Of a DNA stretch of 64,000 nt, positions 20,001 through 33,445 are shown piece after piece; positions within the stretch are counted from its first letter, which is position 1; each line of letters starts with the position of its first letter. Source of the stretch: Syngnathus acus (Eukaryota; Chordata; Actinopteri; Syngnathiformes; Syngnathidae). A program made the translations under genes and the position numbers. The notes below the pieces were generated by a model. The model did not search any database and was not told where the DNA came from. It saw only the letters and a program-made list of their open reading frames with translations. Location: positions 7,431,553 through 7,495,552 of the forward strand of contig NC_051093.1 of assembly GCF_901709675.1 (NCBI RefSeq), in the 5' to 3' direction.

Positions 20001-22006
20001 TTCGGAACTTAAATCAATATTGTTGGCATGGATGGAGAGTTAAAAAAAAAAAAAACTCTGAGGTTCAGAATTAATTTTACAAAATGACTAAAAATAAACA
20101 ATGAGCAAGAATAGTATATAAATTCAATTGTATCCAATTAATGCTGGGTCATGCTGATTTTTTTTTTAGACTTCTTTATTCAGATCGTCCATCCACCCAC
20201 TGACTTTGCAGGTGATGAATTAAAGCCTTGGTGGAGGCAGTCATTTGAGTAGCCGGCATGAAAAATAGCTTCAAATGTCTGGCCAAAACCGAAGATTACC
20301 TGTATACCAAATTCAGGGACTGCAGTCTGTGTAGGTGAGCGCCAGCCAGGTCCAGTTGTCTCATCTGAAAACGGCGTCAATCCACATAAATGTTGTCCTT
20401 CCATTTGTCAGCCATGCATAAGCAGATTTGATAAGCGCCTCTTATTAGTCGTTGTTGGCAATGAAAGCGGAGACAATTTAATGCTACTGAACATCTGGAG
20501 CAAAAAAAAATTGTAATTTACCCAATTGGACTGGTTTTGCTTTTTTGAGTCCACTCAGCAGTTTTTTGCCAGTTTCCACACACACACAGCTTACTACAGG
20601 GAGACGCAGTTAAACAGATTAAGCCTGAATGTTGCTTTTTTTTTTTTTTTTTTTTTCTTCTTGTCTAGAAGTGGCCTGATTTTATTTTATTTTAAAGCAA
20701 ATAACACAATGGGGAACTGTTTTCACATTGACGTATGTTTTCTTAAGTCATACTAAGTGAAAGGCGGCAGGTCAAATGTCGCAGCGGGCACTAAAGGCTC
20801 TTGAAAGTGTTCGTGACCCTCCGGTAACCTCCTGTCCTTCTTGTTCCCCCCCCCCCCTTTTTTTTTTAAAAGAGCAGACTGGCAGACGTCAGCCCGACGC
20901 TGCCGCAGCGAGGAGGAGAAGAGAAGCTGCTCCCGTGGAGTACATTTTCCTTGAAATTGCTGCTTTTCCCCCCTTAAATTGCTGTGAGTTCTCCGAGCTA
21001 AACCAACCACGTCATTCCAAATGTACTCGGAAATTTTTTTTACTTGGAAACATATATTTAGCCTGCATACTAATAAGACGAAGAGGTGTCATTTAATTAA
21101 TCATGAATGAAAGTGCACATAAAGCCCTGTTGCGAAAAAAAAAGACTTAATTTTCTATTCTAAATGTTATCTTTGATCCTTTTCGGAGTTAATTAAAGTC
21201 ATCTTTCTATTAATTGGGTGATGATGTTGACAGATGGTATCATTCAAATTTATGAGACGTGTCCCTTCGTTGAAATGATTCCATCTTCGCAGAGTAATTC
21301 ACAATCGCGGTGACATGACATAACAAATTGTCCCGAGCTCAGTTAATTGCCTCTTGATGATGAAAACGAAAACAAATAGTGTTCACAAAATATATTCACC
21401 GGTCATAATGTTACGTCATGTTTTCATGTTGTTGAGCTGCTCTAGTTCATTTAGTAAAAATAACATTTTTGATGCATCCGATTTATTACACTTGAATATT
21501 TTAGTCTAGCTCTAAAATAAAGGGAAACGAACCACAAATTAATATGAAAATCCGTTCATTGACTTCAATTAGAATTGTAAACAAAGTAAAGGCTTTGACT
21601 TGCAGTCTTTCAAAATTCACGACGACAATTTCGCAAAATTTTACCAAACAACTAAAATGAAGCACAAAAAAACCTTAGCGATCAAAAAATGTCATTCTAC
21701 TACATTGAAATGAATTCAGATAATTGTTCAGCCTTAAGTAGAATACATTTTTCCTATCCATTATGGATGCCATCTTTCTTTCTATTCCATCTGTGTTCCA
21801 TTGAGCTTTTAAGATACTTGCCAGTGATCAATAATCATCTCCTGTCTTGTGCGCATTGTAGTGCAGCCTCCCTCAGTCTGAGGCTATGAGAGGGAGAGAG
21901 GAGGCCCAGCCTGCACCATCATGCTACTTCTGAGACGAGGGGATGAGAGTTTGGCCCACAAAACGCAAGGTAAGACCAAACCCAAGCATGGGGGCGTGTC
22001 TTGATG

Positions 22007-22044
22007 TCGCGGCCTCGTCCCGCGACCTCGTCCCGCGACCTTGT
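22007..22044. repeat. Short GC-rich tandem repeat, period about 14
   Basis: CGCGACCTCGTCC recurs (GCGGCCTCGTCC, CGCGACCTCGTCC, CGCGACCTTG) in an otherwise AT-rich region. Confidence 0.7.
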
Positions 22045-25000
22045 TGCTTCTCGCTGTGTGCTTAAGATTTCAGCTCAAGGTTCAAGGTGGAGTGGTTTCA
22101 TCCCGGCTGGGTTTTTAGCCCAGCGTGCACTTTGATCAATGCCACTTCACCTGATCCAGCACCTATCGACCCTCGTTTGCATGACGCTTCAGCCACCGGT
22201 TAAAGGATTTGTCGAGCGCCGATGTGTTGTTGTCTTTCGCCGTCTGTTTGTTCTTTCATTCACCAAAGAGAGAAACAGCCGTTACACACTTTGTCCTGTT
22301 ACTTACTTAATCGTCCGCCTTGGCCGACTGAAGAAGGGGGGGGGGGGTAATGAAGTGCCTCCGCCTCGGCCTTCTGTCATTAGCTGAAAGTCACACAGCT
22401 CCATCGGCTAATGCTGACGTTGCACCTCGCCTACAACCGGCTTACCTCATGAAACATTACCATATAGATGAATTAACTGCGTCGTTGCATCGCATCAAGA
22501 GGCGTTCTCGTTCCTAGGAGGGAGGAAAGAAAAGTGGCACTAATGGCGGGATTTTAGAGCTATGGGCCTATTTAGTGGCGTCTGATCATATAGTGTCCAA
22601 ATAGCGTCACCCTGTGGAGTTACCTTATTGTAGCTTGGACCTTTTGCCTGAAACAATTCCATCATCAGAACTTTGTAATTAGTACATTAATACAGCTTAC
22701 AAGCCTCAATTGTGAATATACTTTTGATATAGTAGTCAAGTTCAGAATGAGCACGATTTTAAGATGGGCACTTTAGTTCGGGGATTTTCAAACTGCGGTT
22801 CGGGGGCACCCAAGGGTACATTGGCTGAAGCTCGGTGGTCTTCAAATGTATTTTCAAACATTATTTTGTTTAATCTAAAGTTGGGAGCTTTTTAATCGCT
22901 ATCTTATTTGAGGCTACACATGTAAGTTATATGCCTTGAAGGTTCTTTAGTTATGATTACAAATTGTTTCTGCTGAAATGCAGGTTGCGGCTCTCGACTT
23001 ATCAACATGGAGCGCTTCATCCAAAAAGATTTTGCTCGCCTAAAGGCCACCATTATTCTTAGCTGACTCACATGCAATAAGGGAAAATCAGATTTGGACC
23101 CTCGCAAGCTAGTCCCTAATGAACTAGCCTAACTTTGTAACACATCTTGTGTTATTAATTCAAGCCTAAAATGATTCATACCCCAGTCAAATTTTCAAAT
23201 CCAAACTTGAATAAACGATTGTAGAAGATATGACACAGCTCAAATGTAGTCACGTGACCCCTGATGTTTAAAAATGTTTCTGTTCCGAAACAGTAATAGG
23301 ATTTCGACTCTTTATCATGTCACTGCTTTCATTAACCGAGCGTCATCATTTTTCCACCGAATCCACTTAACAGTAAATTATGCGTCACCATTCATATCCA
23401 GTTTGAATAATATACCTTTAATGCTCAATTTTTATATGGAATGACAACCATGGGCTAAGAATTTATTGTACGTATTTGTCATCCTTTGATAAACTGTCTT
23501 CAGTCCAGTGCGGCCTTCTTATGCTGAATGTGCCGATATGGAGGGAATTTTTTTGAAAATCAGCTTGTTTTCTCTCTTTTTCTGCCATGTCCTTGTAAAT
23601 TGAATGTAATTCAAGGGCCTGGGAGGAAAAAGGACCTTGTTTGTTGGTAGTACAAGAGGTCCCAGCGATTGAGTGTGCTTGTTCCTTTGTTAGAAAATCT
23701 GATGTGCATGAGCTTGCCTTTTTGTCACACAGTGGCGGAAAAAAAAAAAGTATAGCGAGCACAGCAGCGTGGGCATATCTCATTAAATCTAAAAAGTATT
23801 CAAAGAAAGTTTTGGGGGAGAGCAAATTCTGCCCGGCGCAATCATTTTGTTCAATCCGGGCTGTTCAATTATTTTGTAATTGAATAAGCAGCGGCGACTA
23901 AATATTTGCTGATTGTTTATCGTCAAGTGTCACTATCACTCCATAGTAATTAAATCCGGACAGTAAGATTACATGCTTGAGCTGGACCTTCAAGCAGGGG
24001 AGGGATTTTTTTTTTCTTTTTCCGTGCGTGGTATCGATTGGGCCACAAAGCGGCAGATCAATAGGGCGTCACTCATCCTTGTCTCCAGTAGATGAGCAGG
24101 AACATAAGTCACATGGAAAAGAGCCCGCAGAGTCAATCTTTAGCTGAGCGTAGCACTTTCAACATGGTGGCGTCTGCGCTTTCCTGGCATGTCTTCCAAC
24201 GCTGCAGGGCGGAAGGAAGCATCAGGTCCCGTCATGTTTGTCTGCTCCTACTGTATTTGATTGATCAGATGCACTTCTTAATTTTGATCAAATTCAATTG
24301 TGTCATAGCCAGGGATTTCAGATGCACGGTTTGATAAATGCCTGTACTCTTCGAATGCATTTCTCTTCATCTAAGCTCCACTAAGCAGTATGTTCTTTAC
24401 TATTATAAAAGCCGCACTAGACAAATAAATCAGTGTATTCTCCAAAGACGGGCCGCTTGTGCATCATACGCTGTTTCGTAAGCGTGCTGAAGATGAAACG
24501 TTCAAGCACGGCCACTGACCCTCAGCCATCCCCGAATGCTCGCTGAGACGAGGTGGACGCCAGAAAGCCACCGCTGCTGTTCAAATGTCACGGCTAATGC
24601 TCACTTTGCTAAGGCGGCCTCAACCAAGCAGAGCAAACTCCGCAGCCTCTTCCGCCGGAGGGCTCTCGGCCTCTCGGCCTCTCTTCCCGAGACCTAGCTG
24701 GGATTCGGCCAGGAACGTAATACAAAAGTTATTGATTGGAATGCGTTAAGGAAAAAGTACCCATCAGGAGTTGAAGGGAAGAATTCCCCAGTGGGAAGCT
24801 AATGCTTCCCTGCGGGGTTTTGTCCACAAACTGTCAAAAGCTACGATTTGTAGGTCCCGCCGCGCGACATAATTAAACCACGACGGAAATAAATAGTATC
24901 GCTTCATTTTGTGGCGCACATAGTAAAGCAGTAAAATGTTGTGTAGCCGCAAAAAAGCAGGAGGGAGATCCAACGTCAATAGATTTTGTCAGTCTGATTG

Positions 25001-25210
25001 ATGAAAGAGTGCAGCGCAGCTGAGGGCAGAGGATGCAGCGCTCATGTAATTGTTCAACCTTGTCTTGGCATCCAATCCACTCCTCTTCTTTGCATCCTCT
25101 ATTGATTCTTGAAAAATCACACGTTTTCAGAGCTTCGAAATATTCCAAGCGCCCGATTGTTCAGCTGTGAAAGCAGTTCAGAAATATACACATGCAATTA
25201 TTTGCTGACG

Positions 25211-25272
25211 TTCAGTGCCATTGACGGGTATAGACGTCAAAGATTTGAACCCTGTTGGCGGTGAATGAGTTG
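25211..25272. mobile_element. Copy 1 of a short palindromic repeat (TTCAGTGCCATTGACGG family)
   Basis: It reads TTCAGTGCCATTGACGG...TATAGACGTCAA...GGCGGTGAATGAGTT. The same words occur at 60324-60389. The near-palindromic layout suggests a tiny MITE or remnant; the family name is not known to me. Confidence 0.6.
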
Positions 25273-27180
25273 ATCTCAGTTAGCCTACGACTCTTTTCCA
25301 TACAGCTTGTATATTATTGGCTCAGGTTGTGTTCCTTTTTTGTCAGCGAGCTCAATTTTGCAAGCGCTTTTAAATTCTTCCACTATAAAATGACGAACAA
25401 TGACACTCCCCCGAGCTCGTCGTAATAATAACGTTGATTTAACCAAAACAGTGCGCGATAATTATGCTTTTTATCATTATACGACTACATTGTTAAAACA
25501 TGAGCATTTTCTAATTGGATTGTGTGATAGCAAACAAAGCAATGAGTCAGTGAGAGGCTCCATTGAGCACATTTTAATAGACTCATAATATAGTCAATGG
25601 TGGGGAGAGCGGCAGTCAACCTTCAAACATGATCGCTACATGCTTTGTTGTATGACACATACAGCACAGAATTCAATTTGTGGGACGGTGATTCATATTT
25701 TTGAAAGTGGCTGGCGGGAATTGACAAATCCTGATCCAAGATAAGAATGAAGCAGGACGTTGGTAGTGAATATTTTGGCATAAAAGGTTCACGTTGTGTT
25801 GTAATATTTCTTTGGATTGACGTTCATTCCTATACTGTACATTGTCCGCCAATATGGTTGTGAGATTGTGAGAAGTTTTATTTACTCAGCAGACTCATCA
25901 GGCAAGGCAAAGCTTAATTTCTATATTTATTTATTAATTATTCATTTAATTTTTATTTCTTTATTTTTTATTTCTTTATATTTCAGCTTCATTTGTATGC
26001 GGATTTCATGCACAAGCTAATTCAATTACTTTGAATATTTATTATTGTATTATTATTATTTTTTAGAGATTATAAAATGTCTCAACACAGCGCCTTCAAT
26101 GTATTCCTTTTTAAGGTAGCTTGAATTGTACAAGAATAGCCGTCAGCACAAGTTGACCTCTGACAACATCGGAATTTGCTGCTCAAACGGCCGATTTGGT
26201 TTTTGCTGTAGGCAAACCTTGAGGGGAACATTAAGACACGACGGTGTCCTTCTGCTACTCGAGAGGTGTTAGTTCTTGCAAAGTGTGCACAGCATATGAC
26301 CATATCAAGTCTCCCATGCTTTTTCTCACTTCTGAGAGTTAGTCATGTGTTAGCTACACACAACTTAGTGCTGCTCCTCAATTTATTTTATTTTTTTTGG
26401 CTTGTTCTTTCAATATTTTCTTCCCTCGCTCTGACCACGCACGCACGCACATGCACGTACGCACTAAATCACTTGTTTTTAATTAAGATATTTCTGTATC
26501 AAGGGATTCTCTAATGGCAGTGGCGGACACGAACTTAACATTACTGTCAGACCAAAGTAAATTCCATCAGTCCAGGAAAAAAAAATTGCAGCGCTGGCCA
26601 TTTTTTTTTGCAAGTCATAATATTTTAAAGCCAATATAGATGCTGTACTCCTTTCCTTCCTTTTTTTTCCCTCTCAGATCACAGGTCAAAGTGACGCATC
26701 ATAAAATGTTCATGCAGGATTGGACTATTTCTGGAGCTAATCGCTCAGTATTTAAACTCACTGGCCAAAAAAAGAAAATAAATGCTCAATTGTCAAAGGG
26801 GAAGTAAATTTCATTCTTTATTTTTATAGTTGTATTTTATTGCTATATAAACTTTTTTAATTTTACAACCACACTGGTCATACTCAGTAGTTCCATTGCA
26901 TTAGATGCATAAAATTCTTCAAAATGTTCTGATAAACATTCCAAACATTGTTGACATTAAAATGAAGCCATAAGTGGATTTAGTCAGCATCAAATGGAGA
27001 CAACCCCCCCACATATGCTTACGTGCACACTCTGACACACTCACACTGAGTTACGTGCCAACTCCCGCAACCACCTCGCTGTGAGAAACGAGACATTTCC
27101 CCCTCCACGCAAAATCTCTATGTTCTTTCTGCTCCCGTCCTCGCCCCCTTTTCCCCCCTGTTGACTCGCTCTGTGGCGGA

Positions 27181-27320
27181 TAGGAGCTCGTGGCGGGGTC
27201 TTCATAAATCAAGACCGGCACTACGAGGCTTCTTTTTAATTAAAACTGTGAATCAGCCCGCGTTGATTATGAATTGTACTCGGCTGCCGCTGAATAAAAT
27301 ATACAGGCCTCGCTTCTCCT
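27181..27320. promoter_or_regulatory. Candidate conserved noncoding element (homeodomain-rich)
   Basis: TTCATAAATCAAG, TTTTTAATTAAAACTG, GTTGATTATGAATTG and CTGAATAAAATATA lie within 130 bp of mixed-GC, non-repetitive sequence. ATTA/TAAT cores and TGATTAT words are binding-site types of homeodomain and PBX/MEIS factors. Enhancer function and conservation are inferred, not measured. Confidence 0.3.
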
Positions 27321-27889
27321 GCCCCCCCCCTCTCTGACTCGCTCTGTCTGCTTCTCCCTCGCCTTCACTGTTCAATTTTCAGAAATGGAATATGTTCACA
27401 GCAGGCTTTGGCCATGCACAGCTGCTGAAGGTTGACAGTATTGTGAAATAGCCAGAGAGCTTAGCGGTTGCATAAATATAATAACTCCGAAAACCAGAGT
27501 GCGGCGCCATTGGGGTCAACACCATTATTTCGCACAAAACAGCCAGGAGGAGCCAAACGTACCGCTACATGCTGCCACTTCGTTAATTATCACTGCTGAT
27601 ATGTGTTGTTAGCGGTCGAAACTGTGAGAGAGAGCGATATCAAGTTTTGCAGTAGCAAGTTCCAATGTGTGTTGTGGAAAGGACGAACCGGAATGCAAAT
27701 TGACGGCTCCGCACAATCAACCCCATGAATGATAACGCCCCGCTAATTGAAGCTAGCAGAATGATTCACTCCGACGACCGCGGCGCTGTAAATGGAGTCC
27801 TCCGCGTCGTCATGGTGACGAGCATAGAGCGAGCTCCGGTGGAGTCATGACCTCAGTTAGTCAGATTATCTTTTGCACATCACCCTCGC

Positions 27890-27985
27890 TCCCCCCCATC
27901 CACAATCAATGCCGTCATTGAGTTGTATTTGCATGCTCATGATTATTCATAAGCAAATCATATTTACTTGTTGTGAGCAGTCTCA
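27890..27985. promoter_or_regulatory. Candidate neural enhancer island with octamer motif
   Basis: It contains the POU octamer ATTTGCAT (27927-27934), then CATGATTATTCATAAGCAAATCA within 30 bp, flanked by SOX-like ATTGAG/TCATTG words. Clusters of octamer and ATTA sites are typical of conserved enhancers near neural genes. The assignment is by motif only. Confidence 0.3.
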
Positions 27986-30506
27986 TTTTCCATTGAAATA
28001 GCACTGATGAGCGTTCAGTATGTCGTCATCGCTTTAAATTGTGGCGGAATTGAAGCGCTAATTGCGTACAAGGTGTTCTGTTATTTCTTCGAGCTAGGAA
28101 GACATTTGTTGCAATTTTTAATTCAAGGAATATCAAGACATATGTAGACAGCTGTCATACTTTTATCGCCGCATTTTATTTTATTTATAACTGCCACATT
28201 TGACAAAATGTACCTGAGCACGTTTTATAATAAGCAGCCAAAATAGCAACAAATCAGAACATGAAATGCTCCATGTACTCTGTTGTTCTTGTTTGTTCAC
28301 CAAGCGTGTTTTTTTTTGTCGAATTTATCGGCAGGTTACGCTATTATGTAAGTCTTGATGTGGCAAATCGACTTTCACTCCGAACTGTGCTGTGTCAGCC
28401 TTTATGTACGATGACAATTTCGAATATCCCCGATGAGGGGGTTGGCCGTTTTAACTAAGCTTGACACGTTTGATATTGAATTTCCCACCAACTGAGTAAC
28501 AAGCGGGCACAGAATAATTTTTTTGTGCTTCCCGGTGAGCGCGGACGCTGTCCAACGTTTCTCCCGAAGGACAGTTAGCTCATTAGCTTAGCTCATTGAC
28601 TGAGCACATCATTTGGAGCCTTTTTGACGTGACAGCTGCGGAACAGATGAAAGCGCCCGTAGCTGTTTGGCAACACGCTGGTTCCGCGTCTGAGGGACTA
28701 AGACGAGAGAGTGTTATGTGTGATCAACAACCTGGTCGGCACACCTCAGTCAAGCCTGAGGTCATAACAGAATCAAAACAGTTTGTTCTTGTCTCACGGG
28801 GTGTGTACTCCCCCTACTCCAAACGCTTCCTTTTTGCATATCACGTCTCTGGCAGACATAAATATATTCAAGCCTTCAGATTGAGAAATGTTTTGACGCC
28901 GCTGAGGAAGATAAGTTTGGTCTCTCTCCCAGGGACATGTTTCTATTTACACCACCTCCTGAAGAGGCCCTTAATCTTGTCAATGATTTGTGGCTTTAGC
29001 ACCCAAATCCGTCTCTCTCTCTCTCGCTCCTCGCCCTCTTCCTTCTCACCCGTGCTTCTTTTTATTTATTTTCTCTTTGCTCGCCCCCACCTCGCCCACC
29101 TCACACACATGACGGATAGCGTGTACTTTGCGTGTTCACAGGTAAGGCTCAGGGCAGGAAGACCCTCGTGACAATCAAAGCGCCGTAATCACTTGAAATG
29201 TGTTTTATCGTGCGCTTTTCACAGATTAGAACCACGATAATCTATCCTCCATCTCATTCCGAGATGTTATTTTTGGCACCGGGATCCCGTCCGTCTTTTT
29301 TGGATTAGTCGCTTTGGAAGTGTTTCGGAGCGAGGAACAACAACTATTGTGTGATGTTCTGCGGAAGAGTTGAATGCCGTCGCTTTGCGTCCGAGTCAGC
29401 GTCTTTTGGGTATGCGGCACAACTCCAGCCAGAACACGGCCTAATCCGCTACTGCCGTGTCTGACGATACAAACAAAGCAATATTCCAAAAATATAACAG
29501 ACTGTCCAGGTTTAAATCGCTTATTAATTCAGCAAGTTCACAATATTACATCGATTGTTACGTAATGCCGCACACTCGTGATATAGTAAAACCCGATCTT
29601 ATATCTGCCACACCAGAGGAAAGCCATGGGTGAATATTGACTGATGAGTTTCATTTTCAGCTATCAATTCCCTGGCTAATTTTACCCCATTTCAATTAGT
29701 CCCAGGTATTCTCGAGTCAGACCGTGATTAGAAGCCGCAGGGGCTCGGCCTTCACTATTAGAGCTTGGAATTTTCTCGCTTGCCCCGGATGTTGTTGCAG
29801 CCACTCTCCCTCAACTGGCAAGATGATGATGAGACTCCCCAAAGGGATAATGACGTCTAAAATGGATGTCCCCCCCGCATTTAATCCCACCCTAGCGTTC
29901 AGCTTGGGCAGGCATGCGCACCTACAAGAAAAAAAGTTTTATACAGACGGCTCGGTTTTCCACTTCGGCGGGCCGCAGCCACTGTTTGTCAGAGTGGCCA
30001 GCTTGCACATAAGTAAAATAAAATACTGCAGTGGGCGGCGTAAGTACGGTAATCTTGGAAAGTGGCTTTAGGATGTTGTTACTTAGTGTTTGGTAAAGCG
30101 GGGTTGTGTAAAATATTATCAAGGTGACAGGAAGTGGAAGAAGTGCTGCTCTATCTTTGCTGGGTCGCTGCGGCATAGTGAAGGTCAGTTTGTTCACAAA
30201 AAGAGATTGAGAAGAGAGAATTAGTTCAGCCATGTCGGGAATCGAGCAGGTTCCTGGATGCTTTGAACATCTGTCAGAAGAAGTAGAGCCCTATTAGTCT
30301 TTTGGTAAACGGGGTCTTTGAAACGGTTCTTAGGTTAACGTTTATGAGATTTTTTTTACACTTCAGGTGTAAACAATGGAACTAAATGTTGCTCGGGGCA
30401 CACCATGAACTTTGTGGTCTGCTCTCAAGGGCTCTATTCTATATATATATAAAAAAAAATCCTCTGATGGTGCTCAGTTTATAACACCTGGCTCACATTT
30501 CTCCAT

Positions 30507-30719
30507 GTGGATATAAAAAGTCTACACACCCCTCTTTGAGTGCCAGATTTTTGTGGTGAGACCAATATAAATGATTATTTTTTGTATTATTAAAGTGAAG
30601 TTTAACCTGTTCAACTCCATGAGAAAAAGAAATCTAAAAAAATAAAAAATGATAAAAAATAAAAATAAACAACTGAGGTGAAGTGGTTGCGCAATTGTGC
30701 ACACCCTCTTATAACTGGA
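30507..30719 (+). mobile_element. Dispersed repeat copy A (GTGGATATAAAAAGTCTAC family)
   Basis: It starts GTGGATATAAAAAGTCTAC ACACCCCT and shares this head, plus a GTGCCA-(G/A)-(A/G)TTTTTGTG block, with the copy at 36269. It ends near TGTGCACACCCTCTTATAACTGG. The opening is one I associate with a widespread fish interspersed repeat; class unresolved. No coding capacity. Confidence 0.7.
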
Positions 30720-33411
30720 GAAGCTTTGAGTATGAAGCGATGCAATTTTACATGACTCCAAAATCTAAATTCAAGAATATTCCTCTGATAAATAATTTCC
30801 TCAAAATTATTTTCTTGGCTAATGTCGATTTCTTGAACTCAATATTGTACATATAATAGTTCTTCATAATGTTGTGGCTGGTGAGGGCACATTTATAAAC
30901 ACATGCGGCGCCTCAATTTATAAAATAAGTAGGGAATAAGTGCAGAGGCTTAATTATGGCCCCTGTGCAAAAAGAAGCCACAATACCCTCACTTCTTTCC
31001 CTGCGCCATAATTATTTCATTACAACCATCAGCATCTGCAAATATACCTCGAGTGTGCGTCATGACATCAAACTTATTTATTCCTTCCTCGATCTTGATA
31101 AACGATTCTCTCAGCATGACATTCTTATTTCAATTAAAGGACAATTGGAATCACAAATGAAGCACTGCATGCAGAATGGAGTGTCGCTGTCCTCTTATCA
31201 AACATGATGAAAAATGACCATCCTCCACTTTTTATGCTAATACCACCATGGACAAACCTGACACTTAACATGTACATGTTGAGGTTGATGAAATGCGGGA
31301 GATAAGTAGCAGAAATGAGACGGAGCCTTGTTCAAACAGACAAAATGATAAAGTGGAGGCTAAATAGAATTCAAATGAAAGGAATTGGGAAGGAAGAGAG
31401 TGATGGCAGCTTGGTTGTAGTCTCTTTTTTTGGAACCAGACAGCGTAATGAAAGTAGATTGGTGCCGGAGTCTCGGTGAATGTGTGCGTGAAGGCTGGCT
31501 GCTCTGATTCACTGTGGGGGCTGCTGGAGTGGCTCCTTTCCGAACAACACGCGTCTTCCACCTCCACAGATAGGCTTCATGAATATTTAGCAGAGCAGTT
31601 TTTAATGAGTTCACACATCAAGCCACAATTTGGTTGATCATGTTTCGTGCAGGTCCAGCAGCTATTCCGACGTCCGGCTCATTTCTTATCAGTATGCGGC
31701 GCAGTGACCCGCTGACATTTTTTTTTTAATTTGTCATGTGCCGTCTTTCCTGGTTAAATCACTCCCATAACAAAACGATCACATAGCAGAGATCACAGCC
31801 AAGGTTACTTATTTTTATGGCTTTTCATTCATTTGAGGAGAAAAAAAAAAAAAAAAAAAAAGGAAACAAACGTAAATGTCAATTCTAAAAATGCATTAGG
31901 GAGCTACGGCTGCATGGCACCGCTCGCAAACCTTTCAAACCAAATTCATCATCTACACACTAACACACATTCATGTAGTCCACAAGCGCACAAACCATTC
32001 CGCAGCTTGTCTTGTGTGGATTTATTACAGTGAGAGCAGTAGATGTTGCTATAGGAACAGAGTGCTGTTCACTTACATATATTAAAGTCAGAATCCCCCC
32101 CCCCCCCCCTACCTGTGAAAAGAGTCAAGCTTGTTTGGCTGACTGACAAATTGTTGCATGGGCACGTTTGTGGCGTCTGACTCATGACCTGCGCTCTAAT
32201 AGCCGGACACCTGCAGGAATGCGTTTCTTTTCTGGCTATTATTTTGTGATTTATAGCTGACATAAATTGGAATTTTAGCGCGCCGCCAATTACAGAGCTG
32301 TGGCCTCACATCACCTGCTTTGTCACCTTCCACTGCTAAAATATGAGCCGTGTTTGGCCTTGACATTCATTAATGACTCCGTTCATTTGGGCCCACTTAG
32401 TGGCTATTTTAATTTTTTTTTCTGTTTCGTCTGAGTAACTACCTGAAACATCGTGTTCTTACCTAATTGGCCGATGCCTCGTTGCATCTGTGTGGCATCA
32501 GACGCCGAAGCGGTCATAAAAAAAAAAAATGAATAGAACTCCAGTGCATGACTTTTTTTTTTTTTTTTGGTGTTCTCATCCAGCAGCGACATATGTTGGC
32601 TCTTCAAGATAAGCCCTCTTTGGTTTAATATTATCTTGAAGAGTTCTACACTTCAAGTTAACCATTTTGAATATTTCCTTAACCTGGATAGGGTGCGACT
32701 TTAAAAACATACGAAGTGTCTCTTCTCAAATTGGCATAAAAAAATTACAGAAGAATGATAAAATGACTTAAAATGAAAATGTTCATAAAGAGGATAATTA
32801 AAGTGTGAGTGTATGACCTGCTCAAAGTGTGTGTGTGACCAGGCAAACTTTAGTTGCGGGTAAATATGCATAAAGTGGAGTGTTTTGTGGCCGTTGTGTG
32901 TTCACAGGATTGTTTGCTAATCTGTGTACACACATGGCGCTGAGGCCAACTTTGTTGTCATGTCATTGCATTTTGTACCCTCTATGCCCGCTGAAAGTCG
33001 TGTCAACGGATTGCTCTTGCACAATTTAGCAGATTATACTTTAAAAAAGAAAAGAAAAGAAAAAAGATTAAAAAATTCTGCAAATTTGAGATGGTTGATT
33101 GAAATTTGCTTTCAAATTCATGACTATATTAGTGCATATTAAAAATAGTTACAAATCAGTGGGTGCTGTGAAAATTCATCTAGAGGCCTGCGGAAAATTA
33201 ATTCCATGTAAAATATATCTTATGTATCTCCGTGTCCATCAAATGTGCCTGTATGTGAGTACATGTAGTTCTCTATTAATTGTTGCCATGGAAACAGAGT
33301 GCTGCCAGAGAAGTCCAGATTCAAAGAAGACATCACTAGCTCTAGCGCCTGCACTGTGTGATTCTCTCTCCGCTCTCGCTCCTCCGTATCTGTCTTGAAT
33401 TCCTTTTTTTT

Positions 33412-33445
<34 letters not shown>

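Larger units (their letters stand above)
15608..25210. other. Gene-poor region upstream of grin2b, part 1
   Basis: I see no exon chain here. Contents are poly-C/T tracts (15651-15700), a GA microsatellite (16994-17023), assorted homopolymers, a short GC-rich tandem repeat near 22010, and ATTA/TAAT-rich stretches (for example 21190-21240) of the type seen in conserved enhancers. Longest frames are low-complexity or short and have no recognised relatives. Confidence 0.5.
25273..30506. other. Gene-poor region upstream of grin2b, part 2
   Basis: No exon chain is visible. There is an AT-rich block (25915-26070), an ACGC-rich patch near 26440, and two islands of mixed composition (27180-27320 and 27880-27985), listed separately. 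A 191-codon open frame at 28596-29171 has no recognisable domain and is regarded as chance. Confidence 0.5.

Noticed and set aside
20180-20404. 74-codon minus-strand frame
   Set aside because: No family resemblance, no splice partners, and it borders a T-run. Not called a gene.
28596-29171. 191-codon plus-strand open frame
   Set aside because: It is the longest frame in the 15-34 kb gap, but it lacks a recognisable domain, has a poor start context, ends in CT-rich low-complexity sequence and shows no splice-linked neighbours. Chance is the simplest reading.
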